Assembly (NCBI GenBank): GCA_026122225.1
Contig: JANEZZ010002704.1
Location: forward strand, 682,001-746,000
Length of the DNA: 64,000 nt
Source: Heloderma charlesbogerti
Lineage: Eukaryota; Chordata; Lepidosauria; Squamata; Helodermatidae
Reading direction: 5' to 3'
This document shows, piece by piece, positions 47,782 to 58,525 of this stretch; the stretch's first letter is position 1, and every line of letters begins with the position of its first letter. A program made the translations under genes and the position numbers. The notes beneath the pieces are model-generated. The model saw only the letters and a list, made by a program, of their open reading frames with translations. It was not told the origin of the DNA and made no database searches.

Positions 47782-48151
47782 GAACCAAACTACATGTTAC
47801 ACTAATCATATAGTGTGTAGCTGAGGCTTTTCCTTTTTTACTCTCGTGTAAGTGTGCACAGCCCCAATTCAGATCAGGACCACCAAGCTCCAGGAGGGGA
47901 GGGTTAAACTGTCCCCCCACACGCATACACACATTGTTTTTCCCATTTTTAATTTTTTTTAAAAAAACACTCTAGGGGCGGGGCGGGGCGGGGCGGGGGA
48001 ATAAAAGAAGAAAAAAGGGTTTAATCCTCCCCTCCTGGCACTTAGTGGTCCTAGTCTGAATTAGGGCTGTATGTGCTTATATGAGAGTAAAAAAAAAAGG
48101 CAAGCATCAGCAACATATTATGCAATAAGCATAATATGTAGTTTGCCTCTT
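47782..48151. repeat. Foldback element with arms of about 150 bp and a G-rich core
   Basis: The left arm contains 'accaaactacatgtta', 'cttacacgag' (inverse) and 'ccaattcagatcaggaccac'. The right arm has inverse forms 'ggtcctagtctgaattaggg', 'ttatatgagagtaaaa' and 'aatatgtagtttg'. A (GGGGC)n tract sits near the centre. Confidence 0.75.
47975..47999 (+). repeat. (GGGGC)n pentanucleotide tract
   Basis: Five G-runs of at least four G separated by single C on the plus strand. This has clear G-quadruplex potential. Confidence 0.92.
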
Positions 48152-48189
48152 ACATGTTAGGACTGTAAGAAGAGAAGTTGACATATGCA

Positions 48190-48417
48190 ACCACATTTTA
48201 AGTACAGTGTACAGCTCTGGTCACTGCACCTCAGAAAGGATGTTGTATGGCTGGAAAAAATGCAGAAAGGGGCAATCAAAATGATCAAGGGAATAGAGCA
48301 GCTCCCCTATAAGGGTTACAACATTTGGGGCTCTTTAGCTTAGAAAAAAAGGCAAGTAAGGGGGAGCATGACAGAGATGTGTAAAATTATGCATGCTGCA
48401 GAGAAAGTGGATACTAG
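48190..48417 (+). pseudogene. CR1-type pol C-terminal fragment
   Basis: 'tacagctctggtcactgcac', 'aaaaatgcagaaaggggcaa' and 'tcaaaatgatcaagggaata' correspond to the VQFWSL...[11 protein letters not shown] region in the sense direction, with frame damage. It resumes after the insertion at 48839. Confidence 0.75.
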
Positions 48418-48838
48418 AACTTGGGAGGTATGAGAATTTCGTTTTTGCTTGCAAAACATGCGAGCGTGCTCCATTCGAAGCTCTGAATGCGAGCACGGGT
48501 CTGCCAAAAATAATTCGTAAATTGTCGAACACGTGCTCACGGTCCTCTCATGCCCAATTCCCAGTTCAATTTGCACAAATTTCCTTCATAGACTGAATCA
48601 GCCCCACTTTAGTCTATGGAAGAAGTTTGTGCAGATTTGGGGAAGTTTGTGCAAATTTGGGGAAGTTTGCACAAATTTCCCATTTGATCTCTGCTCAATT
48701 TGCACAACTTTCCTGTTTGCATAGAGCGAGCAGTGATCATGAAGGTGAATCAGTCACGAGATGAGCAGTGAGACAATGTCTGGAGAATCCTGGTGATCTC
48801 GAGTGTTACTTGTCCGCCTGTCCCTACCTAGGACCCGG
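48418..48838. mobile_element. TAGGGATG-family element F (diverged)
   Basis: It interrupts the CR1 fragment. The left end 'ggtatgagaatttcg' resembles the GGGATG..GAGAATTTC end of the family, and the right end is 'gtccctacc'. An internal hairpin pairs 'tttgcacaaatttccttc..tagact' with 'agtctatggaagaagtttg'. 'tttggggaagtttg' is repeated in tandem at about 48634-48670. Confidence 0.5.
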
Positions 48839-49120
48839 GATTGCCCCTTGAAGCTGAATGGTGGTGGATTCAGGAAGTACTTCTTCACTACCATAAGATA
48901 TAGTAATGGCCACCAACTGGGGTGGCTTTAAAAAATGCATGGTGCATAAGGCTATCCATGGCTACTATTCCTGATGGCTATATATTACTTCCAGCTGCTG
49001 GGGAACACAAGTAGAAGGGTGCTATTGCGCTCATATCCTGCTTGTGGGGTTTCCATTGGCATCTTTTTGGCCACTGTGGAAACAGGATGTTGAGCTAGAT
49101 AGCCCTTTGGTCTGATCTAG
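48839..49120 (+). repeat. CR1-type LINE 3' end, continuation
   Basis: 'gaagctgaatggtggtggat', 'aggaagtacttcttcacta', 'cttccagctgctggggaaca' and 'gtctgatctagct' form the sense-direction CR1 3' end. A MITE follows it directly. Confidence 0.8.
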
Positions 49121-49441
49121 CTAAGGTAACCATATGCTCTCTTTTACAGAACACAGTCCTCTTTTTAAAGACGTGTCCTGTTCAATTTCCATTTAAAAAT
49201 AAAAAACCGTAACAATAGTTACCCATCGACTGCACCCAGACAGTAGACTGAATAGGCAGACGCACAGGTCACCTAGCCACAGTCCTCCCCGCTATGGTGG
49301 GATGCGCTGCATTTCTATTTAAAATATAATAATTATTTCTAAACTTGCATCTATACATATGCAGGTGTTATGCAAATCAGTGTCCTCTTTTTTTGGTGAT
49401 GCATTTCCTCTATTTTGGCCATTCATAAGTGGCCACCCTAG
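49121..49441. repeat. MITE ('taaggtaaccatatg...tggccacccta')
   Basis: The ends 'taaggtaaccatatg' and 'cataagtggccaccctag' are loosely inverted. The interior 'gtcctctttttaaagacgtg' and 'gtgtcctctttttttggtga' are similar words. Related to the ends of 40028. Confidence 0.6.
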
Positions 49442-49464
49442 ATCCAGCCCAAATATTCTGATGT

Positions 49465-49808
49465 AGGGATGGGTGAACCCCCCCAGTGCCCAGATTTCCC
49501 TGGAGCCCTGGCACATCCTCCATTGTTTGTGGGGCAGCTCTCCAGCCTTTTACACTGCGATTTACATGGAAGTGCTTTACAGCCACAAATGCCATAAACT
49601 ACGCAATTTACGGCCGTTATTTTCCTGCAATAGGCTAATGGTGGCTGTCATTAGCCTTTTGAGCCTTTTAGACACCCAGAGAGCAGCCCTATGAACTATG
49701 GAGGATGTACCAGGTAAGGTGGTACTGGTCCGCTGAAGAATCCAGCAGTCGGATTCCTGGGAAATCGGCCTCATTTGGGTCCACAGTGAATTTCTCCAGC
49801 ATCCCTGT
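49465..49808 (-). mobile_element. TAGGGATG-family element B
   Basis: Left 'tagggatgggtgaaccc' and right 'gaatttctccagcatccct' are inverted termini. The right end matches that of element A ('cggcctca' and 'gaatt/gaattt..catccct'). It includes 'gatgtaccaggtaagg', a splice-donor-like word shared with A. The internal hairpin surrounds 'aataggctaatgg' / 'tcattagcctttt'. Confidence 0.65.
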
Positions 49809-49819
49809 TGTTCTGTTCT

Positions 49820-50085
49820 TAGGATTCCTGCTGGGTCAGACCAAGGGACCCTCTAGTGACTTGATTCTAGCCCAGTAACCTGTGTCCAACCCTGGTTAGT
49901 CAGTTGCCTCCTGGAAGTCTACAAGCGGCGCATGAAGGAAGCAGCCCCCACCCCCGGACATTTGTCCCTAGCATCTGGTATTCAGAGGCATGATGCCTTT
50001 GAGCATGGAGATTCTGTTAATTGGAATGGCCAATTGCTGTTGGTAGACCTCCATCTAGGTTGCTTTATGGCTGAGTGTATGCTCA
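49820..50085 (-). repeat. CR1-type LINE 3'-end fragment
   Basis: 'aggattcctgctgggtcaga', 'tctagcccagtaacctgtgt' and 'gtctacaagcggcgcatgaa' are diverged copies of the 27290 3' UTR words. Confidence 0.6.
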
Positions 50086-50225
50086 ATAGCCACTTGCAGC
50101 TCCCTGAGTGAGAAGTGTACCTCTATCAATGATGCATATGTTTGCAAACATATAACTTTTGCATGCCTACTTCATTTTTAGCCACGCACTTAAAACATAT
50201 AGATATGCATCTGAAAAATGTAAAG

Positions 50226-50358
50226 CGGCCTTCCCCCAACCTGGCACCCTCCAGAAGTGTTGGACTACAACTGCCATCATTCCCAGTCAGCATGCTGGCT
50301 TTGAATGATGGGAGTTGCAGTCCAACACATCTGGAGGGCGCCAGGTTGGGGAAGTGGC
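50226..50358. mobile_element. hAT-like MITE, well preserved
   Basis: The inverted ends are 'ggccttcccccaacctggca' and 'gccaggttggggaagtggcc'. Inside are 'ggactacaactgccatcatt' and 'atgatgggagttgcagtcca', also inverted. Confidence 0.85.
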
Positions 50359-50359
50359 C

Positions 50360-51530
50360 TTAATGTCTTCAGAACTGAAGCACAGATTGTCAAACTTTGG
50401 AGCTATTGCCATGAAGTATAAAAATCCCATGGGTTTCCAAATGCATGTAACAGTCCTGCCCTACTTATGAACCACCAAGCTAAACACAGCCTTCTACACA
50501 TGTATTGTGGCCTTCCAGGTGCTTGAACAACCCCCGTTTTGTTATTCCAGGCAAGCAGCAAATCGGGATGGCTGGTGTGAGCTGTGTTTGGTTACCTGGG
50601 TCCTAATTTTTGCAGGCCTGTAATATAACTTGGATCAAAGGCTTTATTTTTAATATGTGTAAATTAAACAGACTGCAAATGGAGGAAGGGAAGAAATCAG
50701 TGAGCAGCCAAGTTATGGCTAGTTTATTCAAACCCTATAAATGGATTTAAATTAAATCATGACATCTCCCAGTAGGTGATCATGTTTTCCATTTCTACCA
50801 TCTAGGAAATACAATAGCACCTGGGAATTATTATGAAAGAATTACTATTTTTTTCCAGCCTATATCCTGATAACTATTACTATAGATAATGGATCCTAGG
50901 AAGTGATACAATGTTGGAGAACAGATGTTAATTTTAAGGTTGAAATAACATTATTGATGAGTGCACTGTTATGATGGCTTCTTATCACAATAAAACGCTG
51001 GCTCCACTGTCCAATGTGAGCGAGGACCCCATTTCTTTGCAATTTTATATTCAAGCTTAAGATATGCACAGGCAATTTTCTGTAGCCACATGCCTTCATT
51101 TTCATTCTCCAAATCTTCCTATACATATAACAGGCTATGTTACAATTAAGTGCTACAGTCTGATCTCAGGTAGCATGGTGTAATTCTGCAACAATTTCAT
51201 TTGTCAGAAAGGTTGAATGTTGGCCACTGGCAGATTAAGACATTCATCAGTTGACTGCCTATTATTTGACAATATTTGTTCATGCACAAAGATTTCATAA
51301 AGCCCAGAATACTATTGTGCAGGTGGTGGCCTTAAAAAAAAAAAAGGCATTTTCTCATACCAAAATAGGAGAGAGTTTTTCTCATATCTGAAACATGCAT
51401 ATATACTTGACCTCACTGAAGAGGAGTCAACCTGTACCCAACCCTATAACCACATTTAATCAAATGAATGGTTATGGTTATGTATGCTGTTCATTTAAAT
51501 CTTAAGCCCAAGCCAAAGAAATTATCCAGA
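50360..51530. other. Intergenic, no feature recognised
   Basis: AT-rich single-copy-looking DNA without coding similarity. Confidence 0.45.
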
Positions 51531-51766
51531 AGGATACCGTGGCTGACAGTATCAGAAACTGCTGAGAGGTCCAAGGAGGTCACACACCCCTTGTCCATCA
51601 TCTCCTAGGGCAACCAAGGCTGTTTCCATCCCAGGCCTGAAGCTGGGTTGGAACGGACCCAAACAACCAACATCATCCAACCTCACCTGGAGTTGAGAAG
51701 CCACTACATGCTCCAACACCTTGCCCAAGGTGTTGCAAACAACACCTTGCCCAAGGTGTTGCAAAC
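51530..51766 (-). pseudogene. L2-type LINE RT fragment
   Basis: The minus strand encodes NTLGKVLEHVVASQLQVRLD, DVGCLGPFQPSFRPGMETAL and VALGDDGQ, the RT block 'SVLSKVLEKVVASQLQ..LDPFQSGFRPGYGTETAL' of L2-type LINEs. It is interrupted by a perfect 26-bp tandem duplication at 51715-51766. Confidence 0.75.
51715..51766. repeat. Perfect 26-bp tandem duplication with internal palindrome
   Basis: Copies at 51715-51740 and 51741-51766 are identical. Each contains aacacctt-gccc-aaggtgtt, an 8-bp-arm hairpin. Confidence 0.95.
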
Positions 51767-51778
51767 CTTGCAAACATG

Positions 51779-51985
51779 AATGCAAGGCAGAATTGGGGTC
51801 TGAGCACCAAAACACAAAACTACTCCTTTGAATCCTCAGTTTTCTACTGCAAGCTGAACACCCATTTCAAAGAAGGGCAAAACTGGGGAAGCCAAACGGC
51901 AAGTAACTTGTCCAAGAACCTGAATACAAGGCAGATGTGGGGATCTGTGCCCCAAAACACAAGACCACTCCTTTGAACCCACAGT
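51779..51985. repeat. Diverged tandem duplication, period about 145 bp
   Basis: 'aatgcaaggcagaattgggg' to 'actactcctttgaatcctca' (51779-51840) recurs at 51923-51985 as 'aatacaaggcagatgtgggg' to 'accactcctttgaacccaca'. Confidence 0.85.
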
Positions 51986-52050
51986 ACTCCTTTTCAGGAT
52001 CATTTCCCCCCAAACTCTCTCCACCCCATACCTCAGTCCCAGCACTCAAG

Positions 52051-52052
<2 letters not shown>

Positions 52053-52093
<41 letters not shown>

Positions 52094-52123
52094 TACACAC
52101 ACAGACACACACACACACACACC
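52053..52123. repeat. (TC)n followed by (AC)n microsatellite
   Basis: A TC run to about 52090, then an AC run to about 52123. Confidence 0.92.
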
Positions 52124-52344
52124 ACTTTCTCCCCACCCCCCACTGTGCAGTGTAGCAAAATATTCATACTTCCAAACTCTTTTCAAAAGTATATGGGGTT
52201 CTTCAGAACCATTCAGCCCAAGCCTTCACAATATATCAAGCAGGAGCCTGGGATCACCCTATCAGCAAATCCCTACTTTCATAGAATATGTAACAAACAA
52301 ACAAAAACCAGGAATATCAGTCCTTATTTTCTCCCAATGGACAT

Positions 52345-52465
52345 TAAGGGTGCAATCCTATGCATGTTTAGACAGAAAAAAGGCCTATAACTCCCAGCAT
52401 GCCCCAGCGATGCTGGGAGTCGTAGGCCTTTTTTCTGTTTAAACATGCATAGGATTGCACCTTAA
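52345..52465. mobile_element. Near-perfect foldback MITE, about 120 bp
   Basis: 'gtgcaatcctatgcatgttt' at the left pairs with 'aaacatgcataggattgcac' at the right. 'agacagaaaaaaggcctata' and 'actcccagcatgcc' likewise have inverses. The few mismatches suggest a young insertion. Confidence 0.9.
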
Positions 52466-54499
52466 ACCTATTTTACAGTATGATACTTAATTTGAATGGA
52501 TGACTGGAGAGAGGGGGACATGGTTTTTTTCAATAAGCAAGTTAAACCAGTTGTGTCATTAACAAAGCGTTAATGTTGATACATGTTTTCACTCTAACTT
52601 TCACAGAAAAGAACAAGTGACACTGGAAAAGTTATGAACAACTTGCTAAATTGTTCAGGGTATTTTTTAAAAGCATAGTCAGGAAAGACATCCACACCTC
52701 AAAGAACAAGGAGGAGACAGTAATAGGGTGGCTTAATTACAAAAGCCAGGAACAAGTAACTAAAGTACTTGGAAAAGACAACACACTTGGAAAGGGCAAT
52801 AAAGGTATATCCAGAAAGTGCACAAAATTGGATTTTAAAATGTTGATAAATTTAGTTTTTACCACATGCATATGCCAGTTTTGCACAGACGATTAGCTAT
52901 AGTGAGGAGCATTACATGTATCCGAGAGAAAGAGAGAAATTGAGATGATAACTTCAAATGAACTCAATATATCAAGATCATGCCGTTTATTTGGGGTCTG
53001 GATTAACCTTAGGCTGAGGAAGCTTACACTTTGCCACTCGAGTTAAACTGGAGCCCACCTCCATTATCACGTATTTATCTGGGAGTTTGTCAGTGTGAGC
53101 TAATTGTGCTTCTTTCCTAATGCATGTAAGCATAACAGGAGAAGGGGGGAAGGTAAAGAGTACACACAATGATTCAAGTACAGATTGCATTGCAGACATG
53201 GGAAAAGCAAGCTAAGGTCATGAGGGATGGCCATGGCCACTCTGGTCACTTAAGCTCCATCATCCATAGTATATATAGTGGAAATGGAATCTTCTGCAGA
53301 CACTGTCTTTTGCTAACTTCACCACCATGAGGGCTAGAAACATGCTTTAAAAAAATAAAAAATGAAAGCTCCAGTGATGACAAATTACATGCTAAATGCC
53401 ATGTGCACAGATGCGTGGCAAACAACCAGCCTTGCCTATGATCTGCTTTTTCACTTAATGTGACACAAGTGTACCAATCTTACTCTGTTACAGGATATAT
53501 AGAATCCATTTTCAGGTAGGTTGATTTTACCTATTAAAGAGTTTTATATGACACCCTTAAAAGCACAAAATCAATGGAAGCGAATAAGGCATTTTACAAT
53601 ATCCTTCCATGACTAAAAAGTGCAAATAAGATTTTTAAAGTGGAACATTTTGATATTTTAAGAGGCTGGAGACCATGAAAAATGCCAATAAATATGCAAA
53701 GTGGGTTAAGAGGCCATCATTCATCCAAAAGATGGTTTAGTGTTTGTCTTTCAGATTTAACTCTACTGTCTTGTGAATTTTCTTTTCTCAGACTAGAAAA
53801 CGAGAGCCAGAGAGAGGCGCTTTGTTTTAAAGGACACATTTCCTGGAACCTTTCTTCATGCTTCTGTTATTGAAGTTATACATTGATTCTGCATAGGGAC
53901 TGACTTAAGAAATCAACAAGAGTGTCTGAAGGTGAGCCCATACGCATGCATATCAGCCATGATTATTAGAGAAACATAAGCACAAAGTGAGGTCTCAGCC
54001 CCAAGGTGTTTACAATTGAAATTTCAACAGTCTGTGTATGCGTGTGAAGGGAGATAGTAACTGGAAAAGAAAAGCAAGCGCAGAGAGAGGGAAGAAATGG
54101 GAGAATAGAAAGTAACAAAAGAGCCCTTGGTTAGACATAAATCACTTGAATAAAGAATGTGTATAGACAGGGACAGCTCTACAGCAGAAGACTCCATCCC
54201 CAACCTATGTGCATTCATTTTGCTGCATGAAATAATATGGGCCACAGGTCCGGTGTCAGGTTGGGTTCTGTCGCTGTGATGCTGCCCACCACCACCGGTG
54301 TACAGCCTTCCTCTGTGTGATTAAGATCTGTGAAAGGCTTGGAAACAGGAACACTAATTACAGATCAGCAATGAAGTTGTGGCATACAGGAACCACCCTA
54401 AACACATTGCCTCACTGGAGAAGTGCTGAGAGTGCAGCTTCTCTGTAATTTCCCTCCCACTGTGATGCTGGAAGGCATTGTCACAGTTTTTACTGCTTA
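52466..54499. other. Intergenic, no repeat recognised
   Basis: About 2 kb of apparently single-copy DNA. No exon of a known gene is visible. Confidence 0.45.
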
Positions 54500-54845
54500 T
54501 TGGCCCTATTATTTTATTTATTTATTATTCATTCAAAAAAATAGTGGCCGCCCTTTAGGGCAGAAGCCCATCTTAGGTGGCTCATAGCAATAAAATACAT
54601 ACAAACAGTTAAAATATTAAAAGCGATAAAAACATAAACACAATAAAGTAGGGATAAAAGCAACAATAAAAGCTGACAATAAACCAACAACAACAGCAAA
54701 AACAGCAGTTGTATCAAGAGATGGCCACGGTAAAATAATTCGTTTTCAAGGCCTTCTTAAAAGCCTGCAATGACGGAGCATGGCGGACCTCCAATGGCAA
54801 CTTGTTCCAAAGGTGTGAGGCCACTGCAAAGAGGGCCCTCTATTA
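54500..54845 (-). repeat. L2-like LINE 3' region, antisense
   Basis: 'ggccgccctttagggcagaa', 'taaaatacatacaaacagtt', 'aaggccttcttaaaagcctg' and 'ctccaatggcaacttgttcc' follow the same order as other L2 antisense ends. Confidence 0.6.
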
Positions 54846-54916
54846 TTTTGCTTGCATGTAGAAATGAAGGTGTTGAAAAACCATTACTCTAGGTGAAGTT
54901 CGTATGTGAATGGCTG

Positions 54917-54945
54917 GGTGTGTGTGTGTGTGTGTGTGTGTGAGT

Positions 54946-54975
<30 letters not shown>
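54917..54975. repeat. (GT)n followed by (GA)n microsatellite
   Basis: GT run 54917-54943, then GA run to about 54975. Confidence 0.92.
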
Positions 54976-54977
<2 letters not shown>

Positions 54978-55264
54978 GAAGGGCTGGCCCCACACACAGA
55001 CAATAAACAGACAAGACCGTGCCCTGTGGATGGTGGTCCTTAATTGAGAGATCGAACTTGACACATCAAGTTCAAGTTAGCAATGCTGATAGAAAGCATC
55101 ACACTCGGAGTCCTCCATGAACACGTTGTTCCCTTGTGTTAGGAGTGTTCAAACACACACCCCTCTTTGAGTGTTTACTGAATGCATGAAGGGGTAGCAG
55201 GTCGTGTCGGCAAGCCACATGTTTGGTTTCCTCTCCTTCTTCCAAATCCCCTTCCCTTTTGTGT

Positions 55265-55390
55265 CATGTATTTTAGGCTGTAAGCCTGAGGGCAGGCACT
55301 GCCTTATATTTAATCTTTGTAAGCTGTTCTGGGAGCCTTTTTCTGCGGAAGAACAAGGTAAAAAATGCTTTAAACAAATAAATAAATTCC
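55265..55390 (+). repeat. LINE 3'-tail fragment
   Basis: 'ggctgtaagcctgagggcag', 'ttgtaagctgttctgggagc' and '(aaat)n' tail. Same tail family as 3265 and 8625. Confidence 0.6.
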
Positions 55391-55611
55391 ACAGCCGCCA
55401 GTGCATGGAGGCTTATCAGGTTTCTGTTCATGTGGAGAAGGCCGATATCTGTACATCACATCTGAATGCAGCCCAATGTACTTGATCCCATATGTTCTGG
55501 AATCAGGCCTGGGCTCACAGTACTTGGATCGGCAGCCATATTTCCACTGCAATTCTGTTGTACAGGAAGGGGAAGTGTAAGGAATATGCACCTTGTTCCT
55601 TCATGACAAGA

Positions 55612-56045
55612 AAGGGATGGCAGAGAATTCTGCCACGGACTCCAGTGAGGCCGGATTCTAAGAATCCGGCCCCCCGGAGTCCGCAGCGGAAGAAAATACT
55701 CACCTCCGCCACCCGGGGGAATCTGCGCTGGCTGGATCCTACCTGCCGCCGTCCGTCCACTGCCATCCACTGCTGGTTGCATCACTGCCTTTTGCCGTGA
55801 TAGGCTACGTCAACCTTTACGTAGCTTATCACGGACAAAGGCAGGGACGTAAATGGCATCCACTACGCCAGACGCCATTTGCGTGGCAGCCGGAAGTCCG
55901 GCTGCGGACGGGCCTGGCCGGCGGCTCTGCGGACTTGCTACAGAGCAGAGCCAGCAGGGGAGGATTCCGGGGGGAGGGACGGATCACCTCCCCCCCCCAC
56001 GGACCCCCCCCAGCAGACTGGTGAGTCTGTTTCGTACACTTCTAC
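55612..56045 (+). mobile_element. TAGGGATG-family element C (palindrome-rich)
   Basis: It starts 'aagggatggcagagaattc', followed by 'ccggattctaagaatccgg', itself a palindrome. A hairpin with arms at about 55785-55810 and 55819-55843 carries 'gccgtgataggctacgt' and its inverse. GC and CpG content are high. The right limit is approximate, near 'gtttcgtacacttc', which matches 'gtttcgcacgcctttc' in element A. Confidence 0.68.
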
Positions 56046-56095
56046 AAGAAACCATCCTAAGTTGCTGTCATGAAGAATGGGAAATATAGTTTAAG

Positions 56096-56232
56096 GACCC
56101 AATCCTATGCATGTCTCGAGACAGAAAAAAAATCCTGCAACTCCCAGAATCCCCCAGCCAGCATGTCTGGCTGGGGAATGCTGGGAGTTGTAGGACTTTT
56201 TTCTGTCTAAATATACATAGGATTGTGCCCTA
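56096..56232. mobile_element. Foldback MITE ('caatcctatgcatg')
   Basis: 'cccaatcctatgcatgtctc' and 'atatacataggattgtgcc' at the ends; 'aactcccagaatcccccagc' with its inverse 'aatgctgggagttgtagga' inside. Same family as 52345. Confidence 0.85.
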
Positions 56233-57648
56233 AGAGAGCTATTTAAATTATCCAACAATTAACATAACAAGACAACTTCCAGTTCACTGGGATTTCATAG
56301 GAATATCTCTTTCCCATATTATTTCCTATAACCACTGTAATGAGGGCTAGAAATGCCTGATCTTGTTCTTCTCCTACTCTCTTCCAGGATTACTTTCTCT
56401 CACTTTGACCATTTGAGGCTACAAATTATCTCCATCCTTACTAGTGATGGACAAACTTACCTTGGGTGAATTTATTTCCTTAGATAATAACAAACTCACC
56501 CAAGTCAGCTCAGAAGAGAGTTCTCCCTTAAAACAAACTCTTGTTCCATGGTAAAGAGCTTTTGCACATGTGCAATATCAAAGTACATCTTGGGAGCTGT
56601 AGTTTGGAAATGTGTAGTGCGTCATGACATCACGCATCACCACATTCTGTACCTCTTTCCTGATTGGTTGTTTTCATGTGGCCTCTCACAGAAACACTCT
56701 ACTCACCAACAGCACGAAAAGTACACATTTACTTACCAAACAAAATAAAAGTATTTTGTGCGAACAACAATGACCCAAATCCAATCTGACCAGAGAAAGA
56801 GAGAGATGGAACATCATCACATATTACCATAAGCAAGAAAAGGATTAATCCAACCAACTCAGTGCTTGTGAGGACATAGCATTATTTAGATACCAACTGC
56901 ACATGTTCAGAAGTTCGTGATCAACTCTGAACTTAATAACGAATTCATAAAACACCGGTCCAGGCTCATTAAAAAGGTGAGCATTACAAACAGGCAAAGT
57001 TCAACCACCAAGTCAATCAATTCCAAAATTCAACAGCATCATTCATTGTTCCTATCAAGATGTGATGACTCAGGAGCCCTTTCAATGGTAACCTCATTGC
57101 ACATGAGATTTTTTTTTAAACACGGATGGCTCCCACATAGGCGGGGGAATTTTCAAATGACACAACCACGCGGGTGGTTGCAGATCACATGGGTCTTTCC
57201 CCAGGTGCCAGTGAAGTTCAGACAAAACTTCAATGGCAACTTTGTCTGAAGTGAAATTCAAAGCAAATCTAGGAGTCCTTCCTTGGAATAAACATCTTGG
57301 GAATTGTTTTGACAGGATTGAGACATTTTTCAGGTAGGTTTCTCATATCCCTAGAGATCAACAAAACTCCCCTTATGACAAGTTGAAAGCTTCTTAGGAC
57401 TGGTTCACACATGAGTTTTCATCACTTGATGTCTTGAATGAAAAGGACATAGAAGCCACCAGCTGCTTTAAATGATTTATTCCGTAATGATTTATTTGTT
57501 GCAGCAATCGCTGTCTTCTTTTTTTCTTTCTTGTTGGACTCCTGCTGTTGCAGAGACAGCCTTTTTTCTTGAGCATGTGACAAGTAGTCTTAAGATCACA
57601 AGTCATCACTCGATGTCACTTCACATGGAGTTTGTTCCCATATTTAGC
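56233..57648. other. Intergenic, no feature recognised
   Basis: No repeat family or coding similarity is supported. Confidence 0.45.
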
Positions 57649-58112
57649 TAGGGATGTTGGAGCAATCCGATTTGGAGGTGGAGCTTGTCAAGTTTTTGCC
57701 ACCTTGGCCCCCTCAGATGCCAGCTTGCAGATCCCTGAGCTTGCCCAACTTGGTGCGTGCCCAGTTGGGCAAGCTTGCAGTTTCCCGCTTTTTTGCAAGC
57801 CGCCATTTTATGCAAAATCACAAGTATAGCTATTTACAGAAATTGTGATTTGCACAAAATCTCAGCCATAAATAGCACAATTTGTGCAAAATTGCAATAT
57901 TTATGGCCATGATTTCGCACAAATCATGATTTCCATTAATAGCTATACCTGCGATTTTGTGCAAAATGGCAGCATGCAAAAATGCAGGAAACTGCAAGCT
58001 CTCGCTGGGTGCCTAAAGACCACCTGGTGGCTTGCCTCGTGCGCCTGGGAGAGGCAGGAGTCCGGCGAGTGGCGCCCGAACAGGGCACAGGGAGTTCACC
58101 CATCCCTATATT
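57649..58112 (+). mobile_element. TAGGGATG-family element E with tRNA-Lys-complementary site
   Basis: Left 'tagggatgttggagcaatc' and right 'gttcacccatcccta' are inverted. The right end matches the left end of element B. Internal AT-rich words 'gattttgtgcaaaat', 'atagctatt' and 'ttgtgatttgcacaaaatc' fold back on each other. At 58069-58084 it contains TGGCGCCCGAACAGGG, identical to a tRNA-Lys primer-binding site. There is no coding capacity. Confidence 0.62.
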
Positions 58113-58317
58113 CAGCTAACAAAAATAAAACCTTAAGTAATGCACACACAGACATACAAACACACATATATATATGCATACATACACACGTGTAAAATCC
58201 AGCCCTTATTCCTACTCCTACAGCTTTAAAAATAAATATAAATAGCATTTATATTTTACAGAGGATTGTCTCATCTTGTTGACCTGTAAAGAACAGTCAA
58301 ATTCCATGACGCATTGC

Positions 58318-58520
58318 TCACATGAAACTGCCTTTCCCTGTGTCAGACCATTGATCCTTTGAACCCAGTAGATTGCCTTCTCTGACTGGCAGCAAGTCTA
58401 CGGTCTTTCACAGGGCCAATCAGCCACTTTGTGTGCTACAAAGATCCTTTAAGTAAAGTTGCCAGTGCCTGGAGATGGGGCCTTGCACGTACAAAAAAGC
58501 ATTTGCTCTACCATTGAGCG
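58318..58520 (-). repeat. tRNA-derived SINE, antisense
   Basis: 'catgaaactgcctttccctg', 'tgtcagaccattgatccttt', 'ttctctgactggcagcaagt' and, at the right, 'gcatttgctctaccattgag', the reverse complement of the tRNA-like head. Element D begins a few bases beyond it. Confidence 0.8.
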
Positions 58521-58525
58521 TCAAG

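Noticed and set aside
52466..54499. Exons of PAX5 or another neighbour gene
   Set aside because: I looked for paired-domain or other conserved coding words on both strands and saw none. The remaining open frames are short and unconserved.
55456..56089. Coding frames in element C
   Set aside because: Same reason: a GC-rich non-autonomous repeat gives long open frames on both strands without any domain.
58069..58084. Start of a real endogenous retrovirus (primer-binding site)
   Set aside because: There is no TG..CA LTR immediately upstream and no gag or pol downstream; the site sits inside a MITE-like unit. Kept as a curiosity in the findings, not as an LTR element.
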